A program made the position numbers and the translations under genes. This document shows, one piece after another, positions 1-9,806 of a stretch of DNA of 64,000 nt. Position 1 is the first letter of the stretch; each line of letters begins with the position of its first letter. Under the pieces are notes generated by a model that was not told the DNA's origin, did no database searches, and saw nothing but the letters and a program-made list of their open reading frames with translations. The stretch comes from Rickettsiales bacterium (GTDB lineage: Bacteria > Pseudomonadota > Alphaproteobacteria > Rs-D84), in NCBI GenBank assembly GCA_031260805.1, contig JAISKV010000001.1, forward strand, positions 84,978 to 148,977, in the 5' to 3' direction.

Positions 1-537
1 GATTGCACGCCGGACAATGTGGACGGCCTGTATGACAAGTTGATAGAGACTTCGTGCAAGGCGATTGGGATTGACAATGCGTTCGCGTCCGCGAAAACAA
101 AAATTGAATCGGAAAAGACCGAAGACGCGTGCCGCGGATTGGTCCAGGCATGCATGACGCGGGACAGCAAATGCTTGGCCGATTGGTCCGGATGCTTCGA
201 GACTGCGGACTTTGACCGGATAATATCGGCGTGTCTGATAGAAGAAGATTGCGGCCGGCATGGGGCCGCGCTGCGAACCGGCATGACCGCGCTGGTGCGG
301 GCGTCCGAGACGCGCTATGACAACATCGCGCCGGCGATAACGCAGAAATACGCGGCCGCGCGTGAGTCTAAATTGAGAGAGGCCCAGGATCAGTGCAAGC
401 CGACCGGCAAGGATGCCTGCATCAGCAACATGTGCGGGCATTTCGCTAACAAGTGCAGCGCGGACGCGCCGAACGAAAAGATTATGGCGAATTTGCTGTG
501 CAAGTACTTTGATACGGCCTGCGCAAAGTTGAAATGA
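1..537 (+). CDS. Cys-rich hypothetical protein, 5'-truncated by window edge
   Basis: Open frame from the window edge; regularly spaced Cys as in the neighbouring secreted proteins. Confidence 0.6.
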   Translation, partial: DCTPDNVDGLYDKLIETSCKAIGIDNAFASAKTKIESEKTEDACRGLVQACMTRDSKCLADWSGCFETADFDRIISACLIEEDCGRHGAALRTGMTALVRASETRYDNIAPAITQKYAAARESKLREAQDQCKPTGKDACISNMCGHFANKCSADAPNEKIMANLLCKYFDTACAKLK

Positions 538-1106
538 AGAAAGAAGTAAAGATTTTAGATAAAAATATAAATAAGATTTATACCATTCGCGGGGTCCAGG
601 TTATGCTGGACAGCGATTTGGCAGAATTGTATGAAATTGAAACAAAGAAACTAAACCAGGCGGTAAAAAGAAATCTGCACAGATTTCCGACAGATTTTAT
701 GTTTCAATTGGACAAGGATGATTTGGAAAACTTGAGGTTCCAATTTGGAACCTCAGGTTCCGGAAACTTGAGGTCACAATTTGTGACCTCAGGTTATGGC
801 GGCCGTAGATATATGCCGTATGTTTTTACGGAACACGGTGTTACAATGCTCTCGGCTGTGCTGAATAGTGAGCGGGCCGTGCAGGTTAATTTGGCGGTTA
901 TAAGGGCTTTTGTCGCAATGCGGCATCATTTTGCAAAGCCGCTGGTACAAAAGATAGATGATTTGGAACGGGTTTTAATGTTGCATATAGATGATACGAA
1001 CAATAATATTGAACAACATGCGGTAAGCATAAATGAAATTATAGAAGCGTTGAATAATTTGATAAACAAACCGGAACCGCCAAGACGAAAAATAGGTTTT
1101 ATATAA
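534..1106 (+). CDS. ORF6N-domain (phage antirepressor-like) DNA-binding protein
   Basis: IRGVQVMLDSDLAELYEIETKKLNQAVKRN...RFPTDFMFQL...GGRRYMPYVFTEHGVTMLSAVLNSERAVQVN is typical of ORF6N; 4-nt overlap with upstream gene. Confidence 0.9.
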   Translation: MKKEVKILDKNINKIYTIRGVQVMLDSDLAELYEIETKKLNQAVKRNLHRFPTDFMFQLDKDDLENLRFQFGTSGSGNLRSQFVTSGYGGRRYMPYVFTEHGVTMLSAVLNSERAVQVNLAVIRAFVAMRHHFAKPLVQKIDDLERVLMLHIDDTNNNIEQHAVSINEIIEALNNLINKPEPPRRKIGFI

Positions 1107-1115
1107 GATTAAATA

Positions 1116-2462
1116 ATGAAGCGAATATTTTTTATTTTTTATCTTTTGATTTTTATTTCGCCTGTGGCGCGTGCGGATGACGGCGTGGTCGCGCGGCCGA
1201 CGGCGACCGGAACGCGCGCGGTTGCCGGGGCTTCGCGCGGGTCAAATTCAGTGGCCAACCGCATCGCGTCCGTCGCGCCGCTTGTCCCAGTTGAAGAGCC
1301 TGCGCCCGAAATTATACCCGCGCCGGAACCGGCCGCGGAACCAGCGCCGATAATTGAAAACAAAGAGAACAGATTTTCCAATGTCGTCGGGGCCGGATCC
1401 GGCGGCGGCAGCGAAACTGACGCCGCACGGGCCGAGCGGATGCGGGCGCAGCGATCGGCTTTCCAGGCGGGCGAGCAGTCTTCGTTCACGCTGAATGGCG
1501 CCGGCGGAACGGGCGGCACGCTGTCCGCGTGCGATGACGCGGTTCGGGGATGCATGATGAAAATCTGCGGCAATGATTTCGGCAAATGCGCGATGGACGG
1601 CGATACAATCTGGGGTGATAAAGTCCAGAACTGCCGTTTGCACTTGGATGAAAAAGTCAAATGCGGGACCCGGGAATTTGCGGCGGTTATCGCGGAAATA
1701 AAGGCGGACCGCGATCAGAATCAAATGCTGGCGGGATATAACGAAACGCGCAATTGCGGAAACCGGTACAATGCCTGCATAGTTGAAAATTGCGGCGACG
1801 GGTTTGTCGGATGCATTGCCAAGCCCAAGAGCGATGCGGTTATTGAAAAATGCAAGTTAATAGCGGAAGAATGCATCGCGGCGGAAAGCGGTCTGGCCGC
1901 GCGCGCGATGGAGGTCTTTGGAAACCTGCGCGTGGACACGGAAAAAAGTATCAGCAAGTGGGAGCAGTCGCTGTATAAAATGCGCGAAGATATACGAAAT
2001 GCCTGCCAGCGCATCGGGGCGATGTTTGACGAACGGTCATTGGGATGCGTGTTTACCGCGGAATTGTGGGGAAATAATGACAGCGATAACTTGACGCTGT
2101 TCGCGTCAAAAAAATTGCTGCCGGACAGCGAGTATGTCTGCGACGACAATTGGTTCGGGGTTGATCTGACGACATACAAAGAAAATGCTTATCGCCGCAC
2201 GCGCAGCCAGGTCGGCGCATCCAGCGCGGTGCTGGGGGCGGGCGTCGGCATAGCGGTCGGCGCGATAACCAGCGGCAGCATCAACCGCGCAATGGACAGC
2301 AAAAAGGCTGGGGACGCATTGAAAAAGGAACAGGATAAACCGACGGAAGAAGAAGTAAAAGATAAGAATCCAGAACTGAACCCGGGGGGCACAGAAACGC
2401 CGACGGAAACACCAACGGAAACGCCGACGGAAACACCAACGGAAACACCGACTGGGGGATGA
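1116..2462 (+). CDS. Secreted Cys-rich hypothetical protein with C-terminal TPTE repeats
   Basis: Signal peptide MKRIFFIFYLLIFISPVARA; paired Cys motifs; (TPTE)n C-terminus. Confidence 0.75.
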   Translation: MKRIFFIFYLLIFISPVARADDGVVARPTATGTRAVAGASRGSNSVANRIASVAPLVPVEEPAPEIIPAPEPAAEPAPIIENKENRFSNVVGAGSGGGSETDAARAERMRAQRSAFQAGEQSSFTLNGAGGTGGTLSACDDAVRGCMMKICGNDFGKCAMDGDTIWGDKVQNCRLHLDEKVKCGTREFAAVIAEIKADRDQNQMLAGYNETRNCGNRYNACIVENCGDGFVGCIAKPKSDAVIEKCKLIAEECIAAESGLAARAMEVFGNLRVDTEKSISKWEQSLYKMREDIRNACQRIGAMFDERSLGCVFTAELWGNNDSDNLTLFASKKLLPDSEYVCDDNWFGVDLTTYKENAYRRTRSQVGASSAVLGAGVGIAVGAITSGSINRAMDSKKAGDALKKEQDKPTEEEVKDKNPELNPGGTETPTETPTETPTETPTETPTGG

Positions 2463-2647
2463 TTCTGCGCGGGAATGACGACGGGGCATTTGTTTTGTAA
2501 TGCGAATACTTGGGCCATCGTCACCCCGGGCCACGACCCGGGGTCCATGGCTCAATGGATTCCGGATTTCGCTTCGCTCCCCCGGAATGACGACGAGTTG
2601 TGTTTTTACGCGGGAATGACGGCGGTGATAATATTACAGGAATATGA

Positions 2648-2932
2648 ATGATAACGACATTTGCGGACAAAGAAACCCGCAAGATCTTTACAGGGGAAGT
2701 ATCTTTGGAATTTCCGGCAAGCATTCAACGACGGGCCGCCAGAAAACTTGCCGCGATTCATTTTGCTGTGAATATTGAAGACTTGCGGGTTCCGCCGTCA
2801 AACAATCTGGAAAAATTAAAAGGCGACAGGACGGGACAACACAGCATAAGGATAAACGATAAGTACAGGATTTGTTTTGTTTGGACCAGAATGAATAATG
2901 CGGAACAGGTTGAGATAACTGATTATCATTAA
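2648..2932 (+). CDS. higB: HigB/RelE-family toxin
   Basis: FADKETRKIFTG...A.RKL..I..A.N.EDLRVPPSNNLEKLKGDRTGQHSIRINDKYRICF; HigB signature, adjacent to HigA-like gene. Confidence 0.9.
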   Translation: MITTFADKETRKIFTGEVSLEFPASIQRRAARKLAAIHFAVNIEDLRVPPSNNLEKLKGDRTGQHSIRINDKYRICFVWTRMNNAEQVEITDYH

Positions 2933-2984
2933 TGATTGACATGTTGTTGTATCTGGTATATACTGTGTACAACAGGGTTGAAAA

Positions 2985-3317
2985 ATGACGAAATATATAG
3001 ATATTGGAAATATTGGCGATTATTTGCTGGAAGAATGGCTGGAACCATTGGGCTTGTCGCGCAATGCGCTGGCCAATGCGATCGGCGTGCCGGCAAATCG
3101 CATAACAAACATTGTTAATGGGAAAACCGGGATATCTGTTGATACCGACCTGCGCCTGTGCAAATATTTCGGCATGTCCGAAGGACATTTTCTGCGGATG
3201 CAGGAGCATTTGGAACGGACGATTGCAAAACGCGGCCTGCAAAAGCAACTGGATAAAATTATTCCGATTAATGCGGCGAATGAAAATTGCGAAACACGCG
3301 GGCTGTTAAGTATGTAA
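2985..3317 (+). CDS. higA: HigA-family antitoxin (HTH XRE)
   Basis: GDYLLEEWLEPLGLSRNALANAIGVPANRITNIVNGKTGISVDTDLRLCKYFG. Confidence 0.92.
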   Translation: MTKYIDIGNIGDYLLEEWLEPLGLSRNALANAIGVPANRITNIVNGKTGISVDTDLRLCKYFGMSEGHFLRMQEHLERTIAKRGLQKQLDKIIPINAANENCETRGLLSM

Positions 3318-3332
3318 GGCGCAAGAGAGAGA

Positions 3333-5138
3333 ATGAAAAAAACATTATTAATTATTAATTATTCATTATTTATTGCGTTTGCGGCCGTGCCGGCGCGCGC
3401 GGACTTGGCGTCGGATATCGCCGCGATCGCTGCGGCGGCGGACGCCGCCCTGCTGGATAACGCTTATCGCGATGCGATTGGCAATTTGATAGTCCGCTAT
3501 CCTGATGCGGACAAGAATGTTGTTGCAGATGCCAAAGAAAAGATGCAGGCGCGCCTGGCCGGGACCGCCGCGCAAAAGTTTGATATTCGCAATGACGAAA
3601 AAGTCGCTGCATTGCAGGAAAACTATGACAATATGAAGGCCAAGGAAAATTCCACCGCGAACAAAACCCTGACCAGCGTGTCAATGCTGGCCACCGGCGA
3701 AGGCGCGATGATGGCGTTGCAGGGTTCGGCCGAACAAAACGCGGATGCGGATGCGGCGCGCGACATGCAGGCGACGCTGGATTCCTGGCGTTGCGGCATT
3801 AACAACAAAATGCTGAACATTCGTTTTGGCGCGATCGCGCGGTCGCCGACTTATCCGGCAGACCTGTCCGCGCTGATAACCGAATACAAGGAAACCGCGC
3901 TGAAAACCAAGGCTTACAAGGAATCGCTGGACATGCTGCCGGGGATTGAATCTGAAATCCTGGCGAATACGGATGACTTGTACAGCAATGCGGCGACAGG
4001 CAAAACCGGCAATCAATTTGACACCGCGCTGGAACGCAAGGAAACCGGCGGCACCAGCAAGATTGGCGGACTGATCGAGATGAACACGCGCGATATGACA
4101 AAACTGGGTACGCAAATGTTCGCAGGCGGCGCGGCGGTGGGAATGATTGGAAATCTGGCGATAAATTCCGGTAAAAGCAAACAGGAAAAATCCGCCGAGA
4201 TTCAGCGGAAATACGGCGACAATTTCGCAAGTTTTCAGAAAAAATTGCAGGAATTGCCAGAAATTATCACGCCTTGCCCAGCTGAATCAACCAGCGGCAA
4301 TGCGCCGAATTGCGATTGCGGCGATGCGGCCGAATATATTGACAATTCTAATGAATGCAAGCCATGCGACAGTGGAAAAAAGGGCGCGAATGGTCATTGT
4401 ATTATAAACAAGTGCAATCAGGGCGAACATATAAGTATTGCCGAAGATGGGCAATGTTCCTGTAATGATGATTTTGATGGCGAGGGCGAAGGTGTCAATT
4501 TTAAGTGCGTATGCAACAGCCCAAAAAAAATTCAACCAGATGGCAAATGCGGGTTTGCCATTGTAAAATCAAGTATCCCACAAGTTCCGGTTCCGGGATT
4601 ACAGGCATCAAATATCGGAAGAATAAATATTCCAAATGCTGCGCCGGCAGGAATAAAATTTGATAGCAGTAAAACTTTCCAGACCAACAGTTTTGTTTTG
4701 ACCGAAGATGCAAAAAAAATAACAGATGAATTTGTATCGTCGCTTGGCGACAGCAGCGGGGCGGAAGTCTGCATGGTTGTCATAGGGCATGCCAGCAATT
4801 CTGGCGGCGGCGGCCGGTTCAGAAATGGCGAGACGAATCAGTCATTGTCTGAAAAAAGAGCGGCGGCTATATTGCAAGAACTTCGCAGTGCGGCAAGCGG
4901 CAAAATAAGCAATTTCAAGACTTTATCAATGGGTTTTGGATATGCTTGTTGTAATCCGAATGGAAGATCAAATCCTGGGTGCCAGAAAACGCAGGCATTA
5001 GTGGTTGATTGTGAAGATTTTGGTGATGGCGATCCAAGAAATTGGTCCGAAGAAATGGCGGAAAAAATTTATGAACAAAGTTCATGCGTAGAATTCAATA
5101 ACAATCTATCAATACAAATGCCATTGCTACGGGGATAA
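3333..5138 (+). CDS. Secreted OmpA-like C-terminal domain protein with Cys-rich EGF-like segment
   Basis: Signal peptide; CDCGDAAEYIDNSNECKPCDSGKKG... segment; FDSSKTFQTNSFVLTEDAKKITDEF...VVIGHASNSGG...NQSLSEKRAAAIL resembles OmpA family. Confidence 0.7.
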   Translation: MKKTLLIINYSLFIAFAAVPARADLASDIAAIAAAADAALLDNAYRDAIGNLIVRYPDADKNVVADAKEKMQARLAGTAAQKFDIRNDEKVAALQENYDNMKAKENSTANKTLTSVSMLATGEGAMMALQGSAEQNADADAARDMQATLDSWRCGINNKMLNIRFGAIARSPTYPADLSALITEYKETALKTKAYKESLDMLPGIESEILANTDDLYSNAATGKTGNQFDTALERKETGGTSKIGGLIEMNTRDMTKLGTQMFAGGAAVGMIGNLAINSGKSKQEKSAEIQRKYGDNFASFQKKLQELPEIITPCPAESTSGNAPNCDCGDAAEYIDNSNECKPCDSGKKGANGHCIINKCNQGEHISIAEDGQCSCNDDFDGEGEGVNFKCVCNSPKKIQPDGKCGFAIVKSSIPQVPVPGLQASNIGRINIPNAAPAGIKFDSSKTFQTNSFVLTEDAKKITDEFVSSLGDSSGAEVCMVVIGHASNSGGGGRFRNGETNQSLSEKRAAAILQELRSAASGKISNFKTLSMGFGYACCNPNGRSNPGCQKTQALVVDCEDFGDGDPRNWSEEMAEKIYEQSSCVEFNNNLSIQMPLLRG

Positions 5139-5162
5139 AGAAACAAAACAATAAAACAAAAA

Positions 5163-5564
5163 ATGGAGAAAAGGATGAAAAAAATAATTATCATTGGTGG
5201 GGTTATCGGGATTGCGTTCGGCGCGCATGCCGCGCAGATGGCGGACAATGCAAACGCGGTTATTTCTGAAAATGCCGGGGTTGTCGCGACGGATTTTCCG
5301 GCTGCGCCTGCGGATTTTCCGATTGCTGCGGAATCCGTGGTTGCTGAATCGCATGCCGCCGCACCGAAATCAACCGCCCCGGCCGAGAAGACCAAGTCTT
5401 TCAAGGAAATGATCGCGGACGCCCAGCGCAACCGCGACAACGGCGGCAAGCCGGTAGAGAGTTCTTTTGCAAAAATGGTGGATGAAGCGCGCAAGTCCGG
5501 CAAGCCGGCCGACAGCGATTTCGCCGATACGGTTGAACAGTTGAAAAAAGAAGCCGCAGAGTAA
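5163..5564 (+). CDS. Small secreted hypothetical protein
   Basis: Signal peptide MKKIIIIGGVIGIAFGAHAA (internal start); degenerate repeats toward C-terminus. Confidence 0.6.
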   Translation: MEKRMKKIIIIGGVIGIAFGAHAAQMADNANAVISENAGVVATDFPAAPADFPIAAESVVAESHAAAPKSTAPAEKTKSFKEMIADAQRNRDNGGKPVESSFAKMVDEARKSGKPADSDFADTVEQLKKEAAE

Positions 5565-5856
5565 AAGGTGTAGGTGAAGGTGAATGTGAATGTGAAGGTG
5601 GTGGTGCAGGTGAATGTCATTCTCCATCGTCACCCCGGGCTGCGCCCCGGGGTTCATGGCTCAATGGATTCCGGGTTTCGCAGCACTCCCCCGGAATTAC
5701 GACGGGGTATGAATTCGGTACGAGAATGACAATGGGGCCAATAATGCAGGCCATCAAAATCCCCTTCGCCAAGCGAAGGGGTGGACGCCGCAGGCGGACG
5801 GGGTAGTGGTAATAAAATTTATAAAAACAACAAATGTCAAAAAATAGAGTGAATGA

Positions 5857-8262
5857 ATGGTAAAAAAAATTTGTTCTTTATTTTTTATTCTTTTTTCTTT
5901 CGTGATGCCATTGGCGTTGCATGCCGCGCGCGAGACTGTAAAGACTCAATCCGTTGTTGCCGCCGGCATCAGTATTAAATCCCGCGTGGGCGCGACAAAT
6001 CTGTATGCCCAGGAATGTCATGATCAATACTTTGGCTGTATGAACGAATTCTGTCTGGGCGCGGAAGATTACGAGGGCGCCTGTGTTTGCAGCGACGATT
6101 ATGAAAAGCACAACGGCGAGTTTGAGAAGATAACTGCGACGCTGAAACAGGCGGAAAATCTGGAAACCATAGAAGTTGAAAAGATAAAGTTGGGCGCGAA
6201 CGCCGACATTGTTATGGGCGACGGAACCCGTCAGTACGACGCCAAGGGGAATGTTATCGGCGTTGACAAGAAAACGACCAGCCGCCGCAGCACTCGCGAT
6301 ATTCTGGCCGGGCTGAAAACCAGTTATTCTGCATCCGACGACATCGGCGACAAGCAGGGCGGCGAATTGTTTATTGCGGCCGACGATCTGTGTCTGAACA
6401 AGATGGACGAGTCCTGCGACGGCGACATGAAGATATTAAAGCAGTTGTACAGCACCCAGATCCGCAACGACTGCAACGGGATGGCCGCGTATGTTGCAGG
6501 AAAAAAGACTGATGCGGAATTGGCGCTGGCCGACGCGAACAGCGCGGTGCGCGACGCGCGCAACGAGCGGCTGAAAAATGATAACGCGCTGGACCGCGGC
6601 CAGTGCATGATAGCGTTCAAGAAATGCATGAAGGGCGGCGATGTCTGCGGGCCGGATTGGGATCGCTGCACCGGGTCAATCGCCGAAGAAAACATGCAGA
6701 ATAAAAAGCGCACCGGATCGGTCGCTTCCAACAAAGTAAAGCATACCGCGATTTTCAACATAACTGATTCGGTTCAGGAAATGCTGGATTCCAAGCGGTA
6801 CATTTGCGAAGGCGAACTGAACAAGTGCATGGCGGTTCGCGACCTGGTTTACGACGATTTTCTGCGCGAGGTTGCGCCTGAATTGAAACTGGCCGAGCGG
6901 AACTCGGAATCCAAACGGCGCATGTCATGCCTGACCAGCATTTCGGACTGCATCCATACCGCGTGCAAGGACGACATAGAAGGCAAGGGTGTTGAAACCA
7001 TGGATTCGTGCCTGTCCCGTCCGGAAATGGCCCGGTCTTTCTGCAAGTACGAAGTGGAGAGTTGCGAGCGGATGGAAAAGGACATCTGGGGCTATGTCAA
7101 AGACAAATTGGCCGCGATGCGCGTTGACCGCTGCACCGAAGAAGTCCGCGAATGCTTTACCGACGACGGCCGCTGCGGCAAAGATTTTGGAAACTGCATC
7201 GGGCTGGACTATGACGAGATGCACAAGATGTGCCCGCTGGACAAACTGATTGTATGCAAGCAGGGCAGGGCGGATTTTTCTATGAACGACATAGATTCTC
7301 TGCTGATGGGATTTTATCTGAATGTTGATAATTCCGCGTTGGAAAAATGTCAGAAAGTTGTTGATGACAAAATGGTTGAAATTTGCGGCAGCACGACAGA
7401 ATGCAACAAATTCGCCGCCGACGACAATCTGGGGTCAAACAGCGTCGTGTACCGCAAGAACGGGGACAAGCATGTTTTGTCCGGCATGATTTCTTATGGA
7501 ATGATAAAGGTCGGCAACGGATTCGGCGTGGTCAAGGATGATGATAAAAAACTGGCCGCCGGCGAAATCGGCGTCGCAGATTACATCCGTGAAATGAAGT
7601 CGCGAACCGCGCGGTCGTCCAGCACGGATCTCCATGCGGTCCAGGAATCAATTCAATCCGAACTGAACAATGTCGCCGGAACAATCAACCGCACGATTGA
7701 ACTGATGTCCGCTGATCCGGAAGTCCAATTCTGCATATCAGGGCGCGACATGACGCACATAAACGGCGGCGGCATGACGCAGGGGCGCTTTCCGCACTTG
7801 ATGGATCAGATGAAGATGGTGGTGGCAGAGTCAGCACTGCGCCAAGCGACGAACAATTATAATAAAAAGTTCCAAGAAGAACTGGCCAAGGCGACCAGCG
7901 AAAGTTCTATTGATTTGGCGAACGCGGTTTGCAACCGGCTGCCGCACAGCGATACTGCGAACACCGGCATCAATGGCATCGGCGGGGATACCTTGGTCGC
8001 GCCGTATTCCATCATTTTGGAACTGGGCGGCGTTTCGGACAAGGCGATAGCGGGCGAGGCCGGCCAGCATGTGAAAAGCGAATTCCAGCAGTCAACGCGC
8101 GAAATGTGGTCCAATTTTGACCGGGCAACGCGCACATGCCATGTCTGCACCAGCACGACGGTCTGCACGGAAAAGAAAAAGAACGGACTGTTCGGATTGT
8201 TCGGCAGCCGCACGACCGAATGCAGCGAGCCGACAGAAAAGTGCGAAGATCTGCACATGTGA
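5857..8262 (+). CDS. Large secreted Cys-rich hypothetical protein (801 aa)
   Basis: Signal peptide; many CxxxxxxC-type motifs; followed by terminator hairpin. Confidence 0.75.
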   Translation: MVKKICSLFFILFSFVMPLALHAARETVKTQSVVAAGISIKSRVGATNLYAQECHDQYFGCMNEFCLGAEDYEGACVCSDDYEKHNGEFEKITATLKQAENLETIEVEKIKLGANADIVMGDGTRQYDAKGNVIGVDKKTTSRRSTRDILAGLKTSYSASDDIGDKQGGELFIAADDLCLNKMDESCDGDMKILKQLYSTQIRNDCNGMAAYVAGKKTDAELALADANSAVRDARNERLKNDNALDRGQCMIAFKKCMKGGDVCGPDWDRCTGSIAEENMQNKKRTGSVASNKVKHTAIFNITDSVQEMLDSKRYICEGELNKCMAVRDLVYDDFLREVAPELKLAERNSESKRRMSCLTSISDCIHTACKDDIEGKGVETMDSCLSRPEMARSFCKYEVESCERMEKDIWGYVKDKLAAMRVDRCTEEVRECFTDDGRCGKDFGNCIGLDYDEMHKMCPLDKLIVCKQGRADFSMNDIDSLLMGFYLNVDNSALEKCQKVVDDKMVEICGSTTECNKFAADDNLGSNSVVYRKNGDKHVLSGMISYGMIKVGNGFGVVKDDDKKLAAGEIGVADYIREMKSRTARSSSTDLHAVQESIQSELNNVAGTINRTIELMSADPEVQFCISGRDMTHINGGGMTQGRFPHLMDQMKMVVAESALRQATNNYNKKFQEELAKATSESSIDLANAVCNRLPHSDTANTGINGIGGDTLVAPYSIILELGGVSDKAIAGEAGQHVKSEFQQSTREMWSNFDRATRTCHVCTSTTVCTEKKKNGLFGLFGSRTTECSEPTEKCEDLHM

Positions 8263-8290
8263 AAAAACGGCGCCCCGCGCCGTTTTTTCA
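8262..8290 (+). terminator. Rho-independent terminator
   Basis: aaaaaacggcgccccgcgccgtttttt directly after stop codon. Confidence 0.85.
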
Positions 8291-8339
8291 CAGTTATTAA
8301 TTGTTAGTTATTAGTTATTAATTATCTCTCACATATCAC

Positions 8340-8376
8340 TTTTCACTTTTCACTTTTCACTTTTATCTTGTATAAT
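8340..8376 (+). promoter_or_regulatory. Predicted promoter of priA C-half: (TTTTCAC)3 array plus TATAAT
   Basis: TATAAT at 8371-8376, 8 nt before ATG 8384; three perfect TTTTCAC units at 8340-8360 overlap the -35 position. Confidence 0.5.
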
Positions 8377-8383
8377 GCCGGTC

Positions 8384-9376
8384 ATGGCGGAATCACAGAT
8401 TTTATCAGAAATACTGACCGATGCGATTGCGGAAACGCTGGGCGCCGGGCATCAGGTCATGCTGTTCATCAACCGCCGCGGCCATTCCAACATAATTCAA
8501 TGCAAGAAATGCGGCTTTGTCGCGGCCTGCGATGATTGCAGCGCGGGCATGAATTTGCATAAATCCCAGAGAAAACTGATTTGCCACATTTGCGGCAAGA
8601 CTCGGCCGATGCCGCCCAAGTGTCCCGATTGCGGGAACGAATTGTCGCTGCGCGGGACCGGGATTGAAAAAGTGGCGGAAGCGGTCGCTGAAAAATTTCC
8701 CGCCGCGCGCGTCGCGCTGGTGTCCAGCGACACGATATCTTCGCGGCAATCGTTGGAACGGCTGGTTGATAAAATGGAATCCGGCGAAATTGACATAATC
8801 ATCGGAACACAGATTCTGGCCAAGGGTCATCACTTTCCGAACTTGACCTTGGTCGGGGTGATTGACGCGGACATGGGATTGTACGGGACGGACTTTCGCG
8901 CAGCGGAAAAAACTTTCCAACAGTTGTTCCAGGTGGCGGGCCGGGCGGGCCGCGGATCTGTTCCCGGGCGCGTGCTGTTGCAGACTTACCAGCCGGATCA
9001 TCCGGTTCTGCGGGCATTGGCGAACAACGATCGCGACGGATTCGCGGCGGCGGATTTGGAATCGCGGCGCGCGGCGCAGATGCCGCCATTCGGTCAATTG
9101 ATAGCGGTTATCGTTGAATGCGACAATGAAAAAAAATTGACGGAATTTTGCGAGAAATTGCGCGGCGCGGCGCCGGCGATAAATGGCGGCGGGAAAATAC
9201 TGGGGCCTATTCCGGCGCAGATTTATCAAGTGCGCAAATGGTTTCGCATGCGTTTTCTGGTGGCTGGCGGCGAGAATGATTTTCTGCAATCAGCAGTGCG
9301 CGATTGGCTGGGCAGGGTGAAGACGCCATCAAGTGTCCGTGTGAAAATTGATGTATCCCCGCAGAACTTTATGTAG
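8384..9376 (+). CDS. priA: Primosomal protein N' (PriA), C-terminal half (zinc-binding region and helicase domain 2)
   Basis: LFINRRGHSNIIQCKKCGFVAACDDC..CHICG...CPDCG...GTGIEKVAE...IIIGTQILAKGHHFPNLTLVGVIDADMGL...FQVAGRAGRG; lacks Walker A half. Track start is 8375. Confidence 0.93.
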   Translation: MAESQILSEILTDAIAETLGAGHQVMLFINRRGHSNIIQCKKCGFVAACDDCSAGMNLHKSQRKLICHICGKTRPMPPKCPDCGNELSLRGTGIEKVAEAVAEKFPAARVALVSSDTISSRQSLERLVDKMESGEIDIIIGTQILAKGHHFPNLTLVGVIDADMGLYGTDFRAAEKTFQQLFQVAGRAGRGSVPGRVLLQTYQPDHPVLRALANNDRDGFAAADLESRRAAQMPPFGQLIAVIVECDNEKKLTEFCEKLRGAAPAINGGGKILGPIPAQIYQVRKWFRMRFLVAGGENDFLQSAVRDWLGRVKTPSSVRVKIDVSPQNFM

Positions 9377-9451
9377 AGTTTAGAGTGTAGAGTGTAGAGT
9401 TTAGGTAGTGTGCGCCGACGCTCTCCACCTAAACTCTACACTCTAAACTCT
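9375..9451. repeat. Inverted-repeat element built of AGAGTTT/AGAGTGT heptamers
   Basis: agagtttagagtgtagagtgtagagtttagg...cctaaactctacactctaaactct; same element inverted at 19262-19332. Confidence 0.85.
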
Positions 9452-9806
9452 ATCTTGCTTTCATCTTTTCCCACATTTTCTCAAACTCGGCATTGCGAGC
9501 CAGTCCGCGCAAGGTTGGAAAACGGTTGAATATCGGATCGGTATCCCACAGTTCCATGACAGACCGGCCTGTGATTTTTTCAATCTGCGCGACGGCATTC
9601 CTGTTCTGCTCGAAAAATTCGTCCCCGATTAATTCGCGGATTATTTTATCCAGTTCGTCTTGCTGCTGGGACGCGATTTTCAAGATGTCATATTTTTTTT
9701 CTATCAGCGTGGTTGTCCAAAAAATTTCGTATTTGTGTTTCAGCCGCAAAAACCAGCGGTAAAATTCCATGCGGAATTTTCCGCCGCATAATATGAAAGA
9801 TATCAT
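9450..9806 (-). CDS. Hypothetical protein, coupled to miaA
   Basis: ATG at 9806 overlaps the miaA stop as ATGA. Confidence 0.6.
   Translation of the reverse strand: MISFILCGGKFRMEFYRWFLRLKHKYEIFWTTTLIEKKYDILKIASQQQDELDKIIRELIGDEFFEQNRNAVAQIEKITGRSVMELWDTDPIFNRFPTLRGLARNAEFEKMWEKMKAR

Noticed and set aside
2392-2458. ACGGAAACNCC tandem repeats as a phase-variation site
   Set aside because: Unit length is 12 nt, in frame (PTET), at the extreme C-terminus; copy change alters length only.
3333-8262. Calling the Cys-rich cluster a type IV secretion system
   Set aside because: The only T4SS-like gene seen is a VirB11-like ATPase 45 kb away; no VirB4/VirD4/VirB8-10 signatures.
8405-9289. 294-aa minus-strand ORF antisense to the priA C-half
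   Set aside because: Shadow ORF; the plus-strand frame has clear PriA motifs.
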